Shown here: piece after piece, positions 1 through 9,329 of the stretch
Layout: each line of letters starts with the position of its first letter
Position numbering within the stretch: position 1 is the first letter of the stretch
Origin: Pseudocercospora fijiensis CIRAD86
Lineage: Eukaryota > Ascomycota > Dothideomycetes > Mycosphaerellales > Mycosphaerellaceae
Assembly: GCF_000340215.1 (NCBI RefSeq)
Contig: NW_006921533.1
Span: 7,152,367 to 7,216,366 of the forward strand
Direction: 5' to 3'
DNA length: 64,000 nucleotides
The notes under the pieces: model-generated
What the model was told of the DNA's origin: nothing
The model's input: the letters and a program-made list of their open reading frames with translations, nothing else
Database searches by the model: none
Made by a program: the position numbers and the translations under genes

Positions 1-84
1 CACGCCACGGCAACTCATTTACCCACCGCAATCGTCCCGTCCAGGCTGAATTTCTAAGCAACGAGTTTCGTCGCGCATGCCCAG

Positions 85-1499
85 ATGGCGGCGGCGGCGG
101 CGGCGGCGGCGGCGCGTCTCATGCGAGTGCGAAGCTTCGGAGCCCTCCTGTGCCTTGCTCTGGCCAGCACAGCCTTGGCCGACAAGTCCGAAAGCAGCGC
201 ATCGACAACCTCGTCAGCTTCGTCACTTGCAACCTATTTGACCTTCAAAGTTCCCGAGCCTATCTCAGCTCCAGGCGTAAACACTTCTTCGGGCTGTGGC
301 AAGGAGCTTGACTCCGGCTTTGAACCTGGAGCTGACACGGCCGGGCCCTTCACCTTCAATACTTCAGATGTGAGAATCTCCAGCGTTCCAGAGAACCGGC
401 GATCGCTTTGAGTTTGTCGCTTGAAATAAGATACTGACGCTGCACTCAGGGCTATGGTCGCAAGTATACCATACACATACCCAAGTACTACCATATCAAC
501 AAGGCCTCTCCATTGATATTCGGCTTCCCTGGCAATACGAACACATACAAGGACATTGAAGACCAGACTGACCTCTCCGACGAGTCTATGAACCCATATG
601 CCATCGCAGTATACGTTTCAGGCGTCAATCTCGGCTTTGTGTCGAATCCTGGTTATGGTGCTACCAAAGATGCCACTTTCCCCAAAGTTGACGACATCAG
701 CTTCATGGAAGATTTCATCGAGCATCTGGCAGGCAAATTCTGTATCGACACTGGCCGCATTTGGGCGGTAGGACACAGCAATGGTGGGGGCCTGGTGAAT
801 GTCATGGCGTGCGACCCAACGCTGAGCACCAAGATCACAGCGTTTGCCGCCAACTCTGGAGCATTCTACACCAACTTCACCGACGGCGACCCGGAAACGA
901 TCGACACTGGGACTACAACGCAGGGTAAATGCTTACCTGCGCGTGGGCATATTCCATTCATCGAGTTTCATGGCACAGACGACGATGTTGTGGAGTATGA
1001 AGGTGCGGATGATCATTCCTCTTATGGCATCCGAGTCCTACCAGACATTCAGCATTGGGCCTCGAGCTGGGCAGTACGTGACGGTTACAGTATTGACAAT
1101 GTCACAAGTCGTCCTGACGATGATGTCAAAGTGTACCAGTAAGTTGACGTCTCAGAGTGATTTGAAAATATCCGACGCGACGGCTGACATTGGCTACTCG
1201 CATCCAGGTGGGGCGGTCCGGACAATCTGGGCATTATCACGCATTACAGACTGAATGGCTGGATTCACAGTTATGCTCGAAAGTCCGCCGGCGCACCTAT
1301 TGATGCAACGCCAATCATCATGGAGTTCTTCTACAACCAGACCAACTTCACAACATCAAGAACCGCGACTTCGACAGGAACGCCCACGTCAACAAGCTCG
1401 GCTACTGCATCCTCGACATCGTCTGCTGCTGCCGGAAAGTTTGCAGAGTCTCACATCGCGAGCGTCGTAGCTGGTCTTGCGCTTGCATGGGTGCTGTAG
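85..1499 (+). CDS. Secreted CE1-type esterase (feruloyl esterase / PHB-depolymerase-like), 3 exons
   Basis: Exons 85-369, 450-1138 and 1208-1499 join in frame to 421 aa. Intron 1 (370-449) has donor GTGAGA and a ctgac branch-like site; intron 2 (1139-1207) has donor GTAAGT. Seen: an N-terminal Ala run, then a second Met at 121 that begins a better signal peptide (MRVRSFGALLCLALASTALA), so translation may start there. The alpha/beta-hydrolase nucleophile elbow GHSNGGG puts the catalytic Ser near residue 205. The acid is in GTDDDVVEYEG (about 272-274) and the likely His is in NGWIHSY (345). The last 70 residues are a Ser/Thr-rich stalk and a hydrophobic tail like a GPI-anchor signal. Family knowledge: such enzymes release ferulate or other acyl groups from plant polysaccharides, or cleave polyesters; the substrate cannot be told here. 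Its downstream neighbour is a second secreted esterase, in convergent orientation. Confidence 0.85.
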
Positions 1500-1708
1500 A
1501 ATGTAAAGCGTACGACAGAGATTGTTAATTGATGGGCGACATTAGCGGATCATAGAGCAGATAGAAATAGACTTCCTCTCTCCAGCTCCTTTTGCTGCTG
1601 AAATAAATCTTGTATCATTTGTTCCACTCTGAGAGCACAGCATACCGCAAAGTGAGGGGCCATACACAGCATACACGAATGAGAGCCTTGAGTCTACATG
1701 AATGGAGT

Positions 1709-3091
1709 CTACATGAATGCGCTCACGCCATGCTCAAATTGTCGAAAGACATCAAGAGGAAATCCGTCCGCGAGTGCCCGATAGCCTACTGGACTCATGT
1801 GCAGACAATCACCAAGATCGTAGAGTGGGTTGAGCTGAGTCGCATTCCTGGGATTTCTTGCAATCGCATCGAAATCCACGATGGCGTCGAAACCGCCGGC
1901 CATGCCAATGCTCTTCCGGATCCAGGTATTGACTTTCAACCTTGTGGCTTCGCGCTCAGGGGTTGCATAAGGTTGCAGAGTCGTATTCATGCATCCGAAC
2001 GGTGTGATGGTCGCACCAAAGACAGCAATGCCCCGAGCATGGATTCGAGTGATCATCTGCTGATATGCTTGGATGAGCGCGTTGTAGATGGCAGTCTGGT
2101 TCGTGGAATCTGAGCCGGCGACGCCAATGTCGTTCACACCCTCAAAGATCAAGGCATATCTGACTCCGGATTGCGCGAGCACATCCCTTTCAATTCGACT
2201 CAGTGCTGAAGGTCCAAGGCCGTCGGCTAGGATTCGGTTGCCGCCAGCTGCCTGGTTCGCAATGCTGATCTTTTGCAGCAAATCTCCAAGCATGGATTCA
2301 CGTTGCAGACGGCTGAACAGTAGGTCGGGCCATCGGCTGTTGCCATTATTGTCTGATCCTCGACCATCAGTAATGCTGTCGCCCACGATTGCTAGAGCTC
2401 CGTATTCCGCCGGTTGCCAAGCTTCTAAAGCTGAGATGAAATACCAATGGAAAACGCTGGTGGCAGAAGGATCGGTCATGTTTGAACTCGTCGTGTGATC
2501 GCCATGGGCAATCCAGCTCTGAGTTCTCGAGCCAGGATGAGATGTGATTGCGTTGCCCTGCTGGCCATCTGCCAGGTAGATCGTTATCGACAGGACCTGT
2601 CCAGCTTTGAGCGCGAAGGCCAAAGGATCAGAGACGGCCAGAGCACCATTTGGGATTGATATGCTTTGATTGCCCGAGAAAGTAAGAGGTCGTACGGTAG
2701 TCTTGTTGATACCGCTGGATCCGGTGAAGTTACGCCCTGAATATGCCACCGGCAGAGCTATAGTAGCGGCAGTGATTGGGAGATTTGTCGTGCCAAATGC
2801 ATTGCTCAGACGCAGACGGATTTGGGAAGCGCCTGTTGAGATTTTGATTGTCTGGCGAATGGAGGAATTTCCAAAGATGGCAGTGCTTCCATTGTACGGT
2901 GGTGGAGGGAGATTTGCAGGTTCGGTCAACTGTGGCATACAGGTCCAAGTGTCGACCCAGCAGCCTTTCGGGGGATCTGGATCAAGAGCACTGTTGTGTC
3001 GAGCTGCAAGGTGCCATGGGAAAGTGTACGAGGAGGCAGTGTGGACGAGGAAAGTAGTAACAGCGAGGAGGGGGATCACAGACCAGGCCAT
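1709..3091 (-). CDS. Secreted SGNH/GDSL-family esterase
   Basis: A single exon of 460 aa starting at the ATG at 3091, chosen because it opens directly with a signal peptide (MAWSVIPLLAVTTFLVHTAS). The frame stays open upstream to 3163, but that extension would bury the signal. Seen: an N-terminal beta-rich domain of about 220 residues with several N-glycosylation sequons, then an SGNH hydrolase domain. Block I is GDSITDG (Ser 239), block II AGGNR (Gly 283, Asn 285), block III GVNDIG (Asn 320) and block V DCLHMSPVGY (Asp 428, His 431). All four catalytic blocks are present. Family knowledge: extracellular fungal SGNH hydrolases of this architecture act as lipases or carbohydrate deacetylases. 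Inference: with the CE1-like esterase next door it may help deacylate plant polymers. The two genes converge and their stops are 210 bp apart. Confidence 0.88.
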   Translation of the reverse strand: MAWSVIPLLAVTTFLVHTASSYTFPWHLAARHNSALDPDPPKGCWVDTWTCMPQLTEPANLPPPPYNGSTAIFGNSSIRQTIKISTGASQIRLRLSNAFGTTNLPITAATIALPVAYSGRNFTGSSGINKTTVRPLTFSGNQSISIPNGALAVSDPLAFALKAGQVLSITIYLADGQQGNAITSHPGSRTQSWIAHGDHTTSSNMTDPSATSVFHWYFISALEAWQPAEYGALAIVGDSITDGRGSDNNGNSRWPDLLFSRLQRESMLGDLLQKISIANQAAGGNRILADGLGPSALSRIERDVLAQSGVRYALIFEGVNDIGVAGSDSTNQTAIYNALIQAYQQMITRIHARGIAVFGATITPFGCMNTTLQPYATPEREATRLKVNTWIRKSIGMAGGFDAIVDFDAIARNPRNATQLNPLYDLGDCLHMSPVGYRALADGFPLDVFRQFEHGVSAFM

Positions 3092-4136
3092 AGGGATGGT
3101 GTAGGCTCGCAGTACGATGTCTCTCTCATCATATTCGACGACGCTGTTGACTAGAATGAACAAACTCTAATATGATCAATTTCAGGAGGCACATGCATTC
3201 TGCCGTCTCCCACTGTCGTAGATTATTATTGACTGGCATATGCTGGGAGGCGGCGTCATGAGCACAGCATTTTGGCTAAATGATTAGCTTTTGGTGGGTG
3301 CATGGCGGCTGAAATGAAAGGTGTGCATAGAGTCAATGTTCTCAGGTTCAAGATGCGTATAGGCGCACGGCCGCGCATGTCGGCTAGATAAGATATCTAA
3401 GCGAGTAGTAATAGCTGGCTAGATGATATAGATGGATGACTATATAGTATGGACTAGCGATGTCCATCCACGAGCCACAAATCTGATTAAACTTACGGAT
3501 CTAAGTGTTCACTGCGGGTGTTCGAGATTCCACTATGGACCTTACTTCTTGGCTGGCGCTATGCCTATTCCGGTACAGCTGACTAGGCTCTCTCGAATAT
3601 ATGGTGTGCTTAGAGGTTAGTGAGTATTCGAAGAGGTTCCCTCAGTATCTAGCAATTTCCAACCCCTAGCGATTAGTGAACGATACACCCAATCAGTAGG
3701 CGCTCTAAGGATACTTCCAGTATATAGAACGACCATATTTGAGTGTAGATTGTATGAGAAATTGGTAGACAAGGACACCGCCGATATTAGGAAGATTATA
3801 GCGGTAAGGGAAGCTGGTTTCTCGGCGTGTAGAAGCCGGATTGATATATAGACCATTCTTCTATAGATTCTAGCTCCATACAATCAGTAATCTACGTCAT
3901 ACCTACGCCCATACATAGTCCGCTGCCATCCACACGGTGTACCGCTGTGTAAGTTTGAGAATCCGTATGGCCACCCATCTCTAGTATGGACTAGAGCAGA
4001 GCAGAGACAAGCTCAGACGAGGATCTAGTGCTAGTACCAAATGAGACAGGCCCAGACGGGAATAGAAGTAAGCTAGTACGGATGAAGACAGTGGTCTGAA
4101 GCTGAAGTTTGGAGGGAGGGCAGAATAAATTTTGAA
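3092..4136. other. Intergenic stretch with a small, partly RIP-mutated relic
   Basis: No credible gene. From about 3,340 to 3,990 the sequence is TA-rich with runs such as tagctggctagatgatatag, resembling the RIP-mutated repeats elsewhere in the window, but CA and TG dinucleotides are still common. This suggests an old or lightly mutated transposon fragment. Short reading frames here (for example 3432-3620) have no recognisable domain. The last 150 bp probably hold the promoter and 5' UTR of the downstream Ipi3 gene. Confidence 0.4.
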
Positions 4137-4245
4137 GTGCATCACCACTTCCACCACCACTTCCACCACCACCACCACCACCACCACCACCACCGCTTCC
4201 ACCTGACAAGGTGCGCTGAGGGCCAAGGCCAAGGCCAAGGCCCAG
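4137..4245 (+). repeat. CCACCA microsatellite and GGCCAA repeats just upstream of IPI3
   Basis: Positions about 4,140-4,200 are a CCACCA/CCACTTCCA run, and 4,219-4,241 hold four tandem copies of ggccaa/ggcccag. Both lie within 110 bp upstream of the IPI3 ATG and so are probably in its 5' UTR or core promoter. The track breaks the frame upstream of the start codon, which supports the ATG at 4246. Confidence 0.7.
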
Positions 4246-5811
4246 ATGCTCTCCGAGCACTTGGTCGTCTCGCTCGGCGTGCCTTCAAAGCCGCCGGGCA
4301 CGAATCTCGCGCCGGACGCAGGCATTTTTGTGCACGAGTACCAGCCGCTGCAGCAACAGCGGGCAGGCTTCACGAAATCAGCAGCGCCTCCGAATGGACT
4401 TGCGATCAGCGACACGCACATTTTTGCAGCGCAGCACGACACAGGCGTGGTGCACGTGTACAGTCGCGCTCGGGGCCACCAGGAAGCCGCGGTCGCCTTC
4501 AACGAGCGCATCTCGTGCATCGCGCTTGCCTGTCACGATGCCGTGCTCGTTCTCGGCACCCAGCAAGGACGCATCGTGCTGTGGGAGCTGTGCACGGGAC
4601 GCCAGCTCACCACCAATCAAGCACACCTGCACGCCGTCACCGCCCTCGCCGTCGATGCCCCTTCGAATTTCCTGCTGTCCGCCTCGCACGACGCCACCGT
4701 CCACGTGTGGCCACTCCCCGCCTTGCTCTCCTTCGCCACTGCACACATCGCCGAGCCCGAGCCCGAGCCCCTCAGCACCTTCTCCTCCCACCATGCCGCC
4801 ATCACTGCACTCTCCGTCGGCCACGGCGCATCGCACGCCAACTTTGCCATCTCTTTCTCCCGCGATCGCACCTGCCTCGTCTGGGACTACCGCACAAACC
4901 GCATTCTGCGCACATACCTGCTCTCTGGCATTCCTTCGACCGCTGTGCTCGACGCGGCCGATCGCATCGTCTATGTGGGCTACGACGACGGAAATGTGCA
5001 GCCCTTAGACTTGTGCGCATCCGCGAGCCGAGACCTCACTGCTGTGCAGGCTGGAACGGATGCCGATGCTGCCGTGCCTGTTCAAGCGTCGCCGAATACC
5101 CTCTGGAGCCTTCCGGACGCCTCGTATGGATCTGTAATCAGTATGAGCGCCTCGTATGATGGCACTTCCATCGTCACCGGCCATCAATCCGGCCATCTTC
5201 TCACTTGGGATGTTGCTCGGGGCCAGGCAAGTGCCCTGGGGCAGCGGCCTTTTCATGCCCCCATATCCAACCTCATCTTCCTTCCTGTCACTGGATTCAG
5301 AGGCCAACACAGCTCAAGCAAGATGATCCGAATCCATGAGATCGTCAAACCAAAGTTTGGTGCATTGAACGCCTCAGATTCCGGCCGCGTTCCCGCGAAC
5401 TACAACATGCACGTACAACTGTCCACCGATTTGAATGCGCCAATCTCTGCCTTTCGAGAGAATGTCACAGCTCCCACATTTTCGGCAGCACTTCTTGACG
5501 ACGGCGTACTAGAGCTTGCTTCCTGGCGTAAAAATGGACAGCAAATCAATGCGGAAGCCGAAGCTGGCGAACATGACTTCATGGCGCTCGATGCACCAGC
5601 CCAGATCGAAAGGACGACAGAGCAAGAGAATGCAGATCTCAAGGCTCAGTTGAGAGCAATGCAGAACGTGCAGAAGAAAGTGCTCGAGAAGATGACGAAG
5701 CTGAGTGACGAAAGGAGGGCGCTACTCAAGAAAGAGCAAAGCCGGGTGGCTAAGAAATCTGCGAATGGGCGGAATGGGTTCAGCAATGAGGACGACGACT
5801 CGAGCGACTGA
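4246..5811 (+). CDS. IPI3: Pre-rRNA-processing WD40 protein Ipi3 (Rix1 complex)
   Basis: A single exon of 521 aa. Seen: an N-terminal stretch typical of Ipi3 (MLSEHLVVSLGVPSKPPG), then WD40 repeats from about residue 50 to 340 with repeat ends such as IVLWELCTG, VHVWPL, CLVWDY and LLTWDV. The C-terminus has a predicted coiled coil (about 455-490, LKAQLRAMQNVQKKVLEKM) and ends in an acidic tail. That coiled coil after the propeller is characteristic of Ipi3 rather than other WD40 proteins. Family knowledge: Ipi3 forms the Rix1-Ipi1-Ipi3 complex, which acts with the AAA ATPase Rea1/Mdn1 in removing ITS2 and maturing pre-60S particles in the nucleoplasm; the complex is also linked to pre-replicative complex assembly. 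It is an essential housekeeping gene in yeast, so this part of the window is core genome. Confidence 0.9.
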   Translation: MLSEHLVVSLGVPSKPPGTNLAPDAGIFVHEYQPLQQQRAGFTKSAAPPNGLAISDTHIFAAQHDTGVVHVYSRARGHQEAAVAFNERISCIALACHDAVLVLGTQQGRIVLWELCTGRQLTTNQAHLHAVTALAVDAPSNFLLSASHDATVHVWPLPALLSFATAHIAEPEPEPLSTFSSHHAAITALSVGHGASHANFAISFSRDRTCLVWDYRTNRILRTYLLSGIPSTAVLDAADRIVYVGYDDGNVQPLDLCASASRDLTAVQAGTDADAAVPVQASPNTLWSLPDASYGSVISMSASYDGTSIVTGHQSGHLLTWDVARGQASALGQRPFHAPISNLIFLPVTGFRGQHSSSKMIRIHEIVKPKFGALNASDSGRVPANYNMHVQLSTDLNAPISAFRENVTAPTFSAALLDDGVLELASWRKNGQQINAEAEAGEHDFMALDAPAQIERTTEQENADLKAQLRAMQNVQKKVLEKMTKLSDERRALLKKEQSRVAKKSANGRNGFSNEDDDSSD

Positions 5812-6137
5812 AATCCCGTGTGAGAAGTTAGGGTCCGCGTTGCACGTGAAGATGACACGCCACGCCTTCCGGCCTGGACCATGTCAGCATGCTTGAGCTT
5901 TGACGGAAGAGAATCTGCGTTCCCCGAAGCATGCGACGCTCATTATGCCTGATCTACGCTCGTGAGGAAACAAGCCGTATCGCGCAGTGAGAGTGCCCAT
6001 GCGTCGACCATGCTGAGTTGGTGAAGCCCGTCAAATGGCCCAAGACGCCCAGTGAACGATTCACATAACGTCCTGCGTCAAGCTGCCATTCGTGTCTGTC
6101 TAGATACAATACAAGAACAATACTCGCGGCCGTGTCT
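5812..6137. other. Intergenic, 3' ends of two convergent genes
   Basis: Sequence between the IPI3 stop and the end of the minus-strand secreted-protein gene. Normal base composition, no RIP signature and no gene that I can support. Confidence 0.5.
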
Positions 6138-7431
6138 TTACAGGCAAGACATGATTGGCAGCATGGGTCTACTCCTTTCGCGCAGTGGGAATACCGAGCA
6201 TCGAAACCCAGTCGACCGATTCTCTGTTCTATGCGTAAGCAGGCCGATGCAGCCTTGAAGGTCATGTGTGAAACACGAGACTCACGTTGACGTATCATCA
6301 GAAAGCACAGTCGGAATTGTAGCCGTGGTCGTGCCATCATACACCGTGGTAGTGCTTGTCCGGCGAATTGTCGATGTGCGAGTAGTTCTGCATATCTCAT
6401 CAGTATCATGCGGAACCAGCCTTGGAGCCTACTCACGTAATATCACCACTGCCGGTTTCAACAGGAGTAGCGTTCTCCACAGTCCGAGTGATGTAGCTCG
6501 TCGGCGCAGTGATCACGCCGTCTACAGAGCTCCGATCTGTCGTGACTACCTCGGTCGCATATTCAAATTCCATATCCGTCGACAGCCTGAAGGTCGTGAT
6601 TGCCTCCGTGATGTTTGCGGCGAACGTCTCCACAATGACTTGACTGGATCCATGAATGGTCGTTGAGATGTTGACTGATGTGGTGCGAGTAGCAGACTCC
6701 GTTACAAGCGAAGTGTGCCACACTTCGTACTGACGGATGCATTCTTCGGTCCCGTTGGCGTACGTCGCGCACACCTTGAGAGTGACCTCTTCTGGTGTCG
6801 AACCTGCTGTGACGGCTTGCCAAGGCGCGAGATAGTACGTTGTCAAGCGTTGGACGGTGGGCTGTGGTGTGATGGTTGCGACTCCTTCGGAAGTCAGGTT
6901 GGGTGTCACTGTGGGCGAGGCCAGCACGTAACCGTACTCCGTGGAGAACGTGATGTCCTGAGCGCAATCGGAGACCGTGTACTTCTGGACCAGTCCGGTA
7001 AGGGTCGTGGCGCAGACCATAGTTTGAGTCGGGCTGTAGATGGTTGTACATGTTCCATTGCCGGGTGGGAGCGAAATGGAGTAATTGCGCCATGGAGCGG
7101 TCATGGTTGTAGTTGGCAGCGCGGGAGTTACTGGATAGACAGCCTGCGGAGGCAGTTCGCACAGCGTGTATTGCGCGACGTAAGACGTGACCAGTTGGCT
7201 TTCTTCTGTGATCGCGATCGCTGCCGCGCCAGGCGAGGGCGTGATATAAGTAAGAATTGGAGCGTCGCTGGTTGCCGCCACCGTCACCGTTGATGTTGGC
7301 GAAGCCTGGATCGGCGGTCCGACTTGTCTCCTCTCCAGGACGACAGCTTCATGTTTGTATTGATGATGTAAGTAGCGAGACTGGACGAGGAAAACGAGAG
7401 ACAGAACGATGAAAGAGAGACGAGTAGCCAT
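6138..7431 (-). CDS. Secreted Thr/Ser-rich hypothetical protein, probably 3 exons
   Basis: Starts at the ATG at 7431, which opens a signal peptide (MATRLSFIVLSLVFLVQS). Model: exon 1 7431-6437, intron 49 nt (donor GTGAGT), exon 2 6387-6286, intron 57 nt (donor GTGAGT, acceptor ATAG), exon 3 6228-6138, giving 395 aa. Both donors contain an in-frame TGA, so without splicing the protein would stop there; if intron 2 is not used, the gene ends at 6282. Seen: about 25% Thr+Ser, many N-glycosylation sequons, spaced Cys residues (CELPPQ, GTCTTIYS, VCATTL, DCAQD, VCATYANGTEEC) and repeated TTT/TST motifs. No catalytic motif and no clear GPI signal. Such proteins are usually cell-wall or extracellular glycoproteins; the function is unknown. 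Exon 1 is solid; exon 3 is the least certain part. Confidence 0.65.
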
Positions 7432-7981
7432 GGTGGGCAAAAGGTGATGGTCGTAGTGATGTCCAAGCGAATGTGTGGTGAAATGTCTGTTAGTGGTTGC
7501 ATCCAGTGCTCGGCCTTCCCTAGATGCAAGATTGAACGGACTGCTCCAAGGTCGTCGTTCAACTCTGTCGTTGCGCCTTGCATTCTTGTTTTGAAACGCA
7601 CAACAAATACATGGCGCATGGTCCATGGAGGCGGGGACGAGGAATGCTGAATTCGAGCCTCGACATGATGCATATCCCTTGCATGAAGACACCGAGGATC
7701 AGCAATGCCAGGCAATGGCATACTGAGGGGCAGCAGCTTAGATCTGGAAATTGTCCTTGCCTCCTGATGTTGAAACTTTTGACTGACTCCCTCGTGGTTA
7801 GATCTTCCAATGCTGGCAACCAGGTAGCACAATTGTGGCGTGGGACTTGAGTCACTCTTAAAAAAGAATGAAGACTGACGTGGCTATCAGAAATGGTCGT
7901 ATCATGGATTTGGAAGCACATTCGAGTGGAGAAGAGGCCTTTCCGTAATGCTATGCAACTTGGAAGCGTAGGGGCAGCATC
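7432..7981. other. Intergenic region between two minus-strand genes
   Basis: Holds the 5' flank of the secreted-protein gene and the 3' flank of the dioxygenase gene. Base composition is like coding DNA here, and the short reading frames on both strands are shadows without domains or splice support. No RIP signature. Confidence 0.45.
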
Positions 7982-9095
7982 TTAAGGATAGCCCATTCTA
8001 TCGCTTGACCGTTCATTCAGTCCCCATGCTTGTGTGCTTCCATCGTGGACTGTCGCCCTCCGCATATCTGTGGAAGTAGTAAGTGAGTCTGGTCTACCAT
8101 GCCGTGCTGGAGTTCCACTTACCGCGCTTGTATTGGCCTTCAAAGGAACCTCCAGTGCTTCGATGCATGACTGCCGTATTATCCCAGAGTATGACATCTC
8201 CTGGACTTTCCCACGGAATCGAAACCACGTATTTGGGCTGACACGCATGTTTATAAAGTGTGTTAATGAGCCTCCTCGACTCTTCCCGGTCGATGCCTTC
8301 AACGTGGTGGACGTGAGACGCGATGTACAAGTTCATCCTTTCGCTCGCTTCGTGGCGCTGAATTAACCTATGTCGGCTCATGAAATGGTCTTCTGGATTG
8401 ATGCCTGGAAGTGCTTCTGGAGCAGCGGCCTTCCTAGAATGATAGAGAGAGTGGCAAGCAACAAAGTCTTTCCCGATCAGCTCATGCTTCAGATCACTTG
8501 GCAGGTCTTCAAAGGCAGTCCTGGTGTCAGCGTATTCCGTGGCCCCACCTGTTCCTTGCGGAGGGAGTTCATGTGCTCGAAGAATCGAATATCCGGCTCT
8601 TCTTGGATTGAAAGAGCTGTCGACGTGGAATAAAGTGTTGCCCTATTGAATCATTTTAGGCCCAAAGTCACCCAATCTCCGTGGCCGCTTCTCTTACACG
8701 ATTCATTGCAGCCCTGTGGCTGTCTACTGGAGCAATCGAGCCATCTTCGAGCAGATTGCTTACGTCAAATAACTCGGGGAACGGCAAGCGATGCTTCTTG
8801 CCCAACTTGGTGTAGGGACTCACGTCGTCCAGCTCTCCAAATCGTGCCGCGAAGGCGACATGACCAGCATCATCCAGTCCTGTTTGTGGAAATCTCACAA
8901 CGCCATACTGTCTCTGCTAAGTACTTTCAGAACGACGACATGTCGACTTGCACCTACCTTTGCGATTGCTGCAAGAATCTCGGCGAAGATATCATCTGGA
9001 ATCTGTTTGCTGAAGTCTATGCCTCTCACTTCAGCCGCAAACCATGGGTGCAGTTCGGTTATCGTAAGTTTGCCTCTTTCTTGTGCGTGCGGCAT
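7982..9095 (-). CDS. TauD/TfdA-family Fe(II)/2-oxoglutarate dioxygenase, 4 exons
   Basis: Exons 9095-8958, 8916-8698, 8642-8123 and 8067-7982 join in frame to 320 aa. The introns are 41, 55, 55 and no further; donors are GTAGGT, GTAAGA and GTAAGT. The first acceptor is a tandem AGCAG, so one Gln is optional. Seen: the TauD fold from N to C terminus, including GVVRFPQTGLDDAGHVAFAA, the DVSPYTKLGKKHRLPF segment, the Fe ligands HVD (His 125, Asp 127) in LFHVDSSFNPRRAGYS, the distal His 279 in VMHRSTGGSF, and the 2-oxoglutarate Arg near 295 in MRRATVHDG. Family knowledge: these enzymes hydroxylate sulfonates such as taurine, or 2,4-D-like aryl ethers; fungal homologues are sulfonate dioxygenases or of unknown substrate. 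The ATG lies only 143 bp from the MULE1 target duplication, so its proximal promoter is interrupted. All catalytic residues are intact. Confidence 0.87.
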
Positions 9096-9237
9096 TGGTG
9101 TTAAAGGGTGATAAGACGATAACAAGTTTTGCTCCAGGTAGCATGGTGTCAGGATGTCTCCAAGGGTGAGATCACCTTCTCCTCATTTGTATGCCGGAGC
9201 ATCAGCCGAGTCGGGCACATGCATCTTGCCGTATAGA

Positions 9238-9246
9238 CACAATCAT
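9238..9246. repeat. MULE1 9-bp target-site duplication, left copy
   Basis: CACAATCAT, identical to 12,730-12,738. A 9-bp duplication is the normal footprint of Mutator-like elements. Joining the flanks at this site gives the pre-insertion sequence. Confidence 0.88.
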
Positions 9247-9289
9247 CGGCGCGACTATTCGTAAATCAGCTCCGGCTATTCATAAATCA
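9247..9289. repeat. MULE1 left terminal inverted repeat
   Basis: 43 bp beginning CGGCGCGACTATTCGTAAAT; matches the reverse complement of 12,687-12,729 apart from the first base and one C/T difference in the inner sub-repeat. Confidence 0.85.
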
Positions 9290-9329
9290 ACGGACCTAGG
9301 GCCGCTCCGGTCTCGGTGAGACCATATTG

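Noticed and set aside
3432..3883. Short open frames on both strands in the relic between the SGNH esterase and IPI3
   Set aside because: No domain, no splice support, and the DNA looks like a partly RIP-mutated relic.
6268..7293. Plus-strand open frames opposite the secreted Thr/Ser-rich protein
   Set aside because: They are antisense shadows of a gene with a signal peptide, sequons and consistent splice sites on the minus strand.
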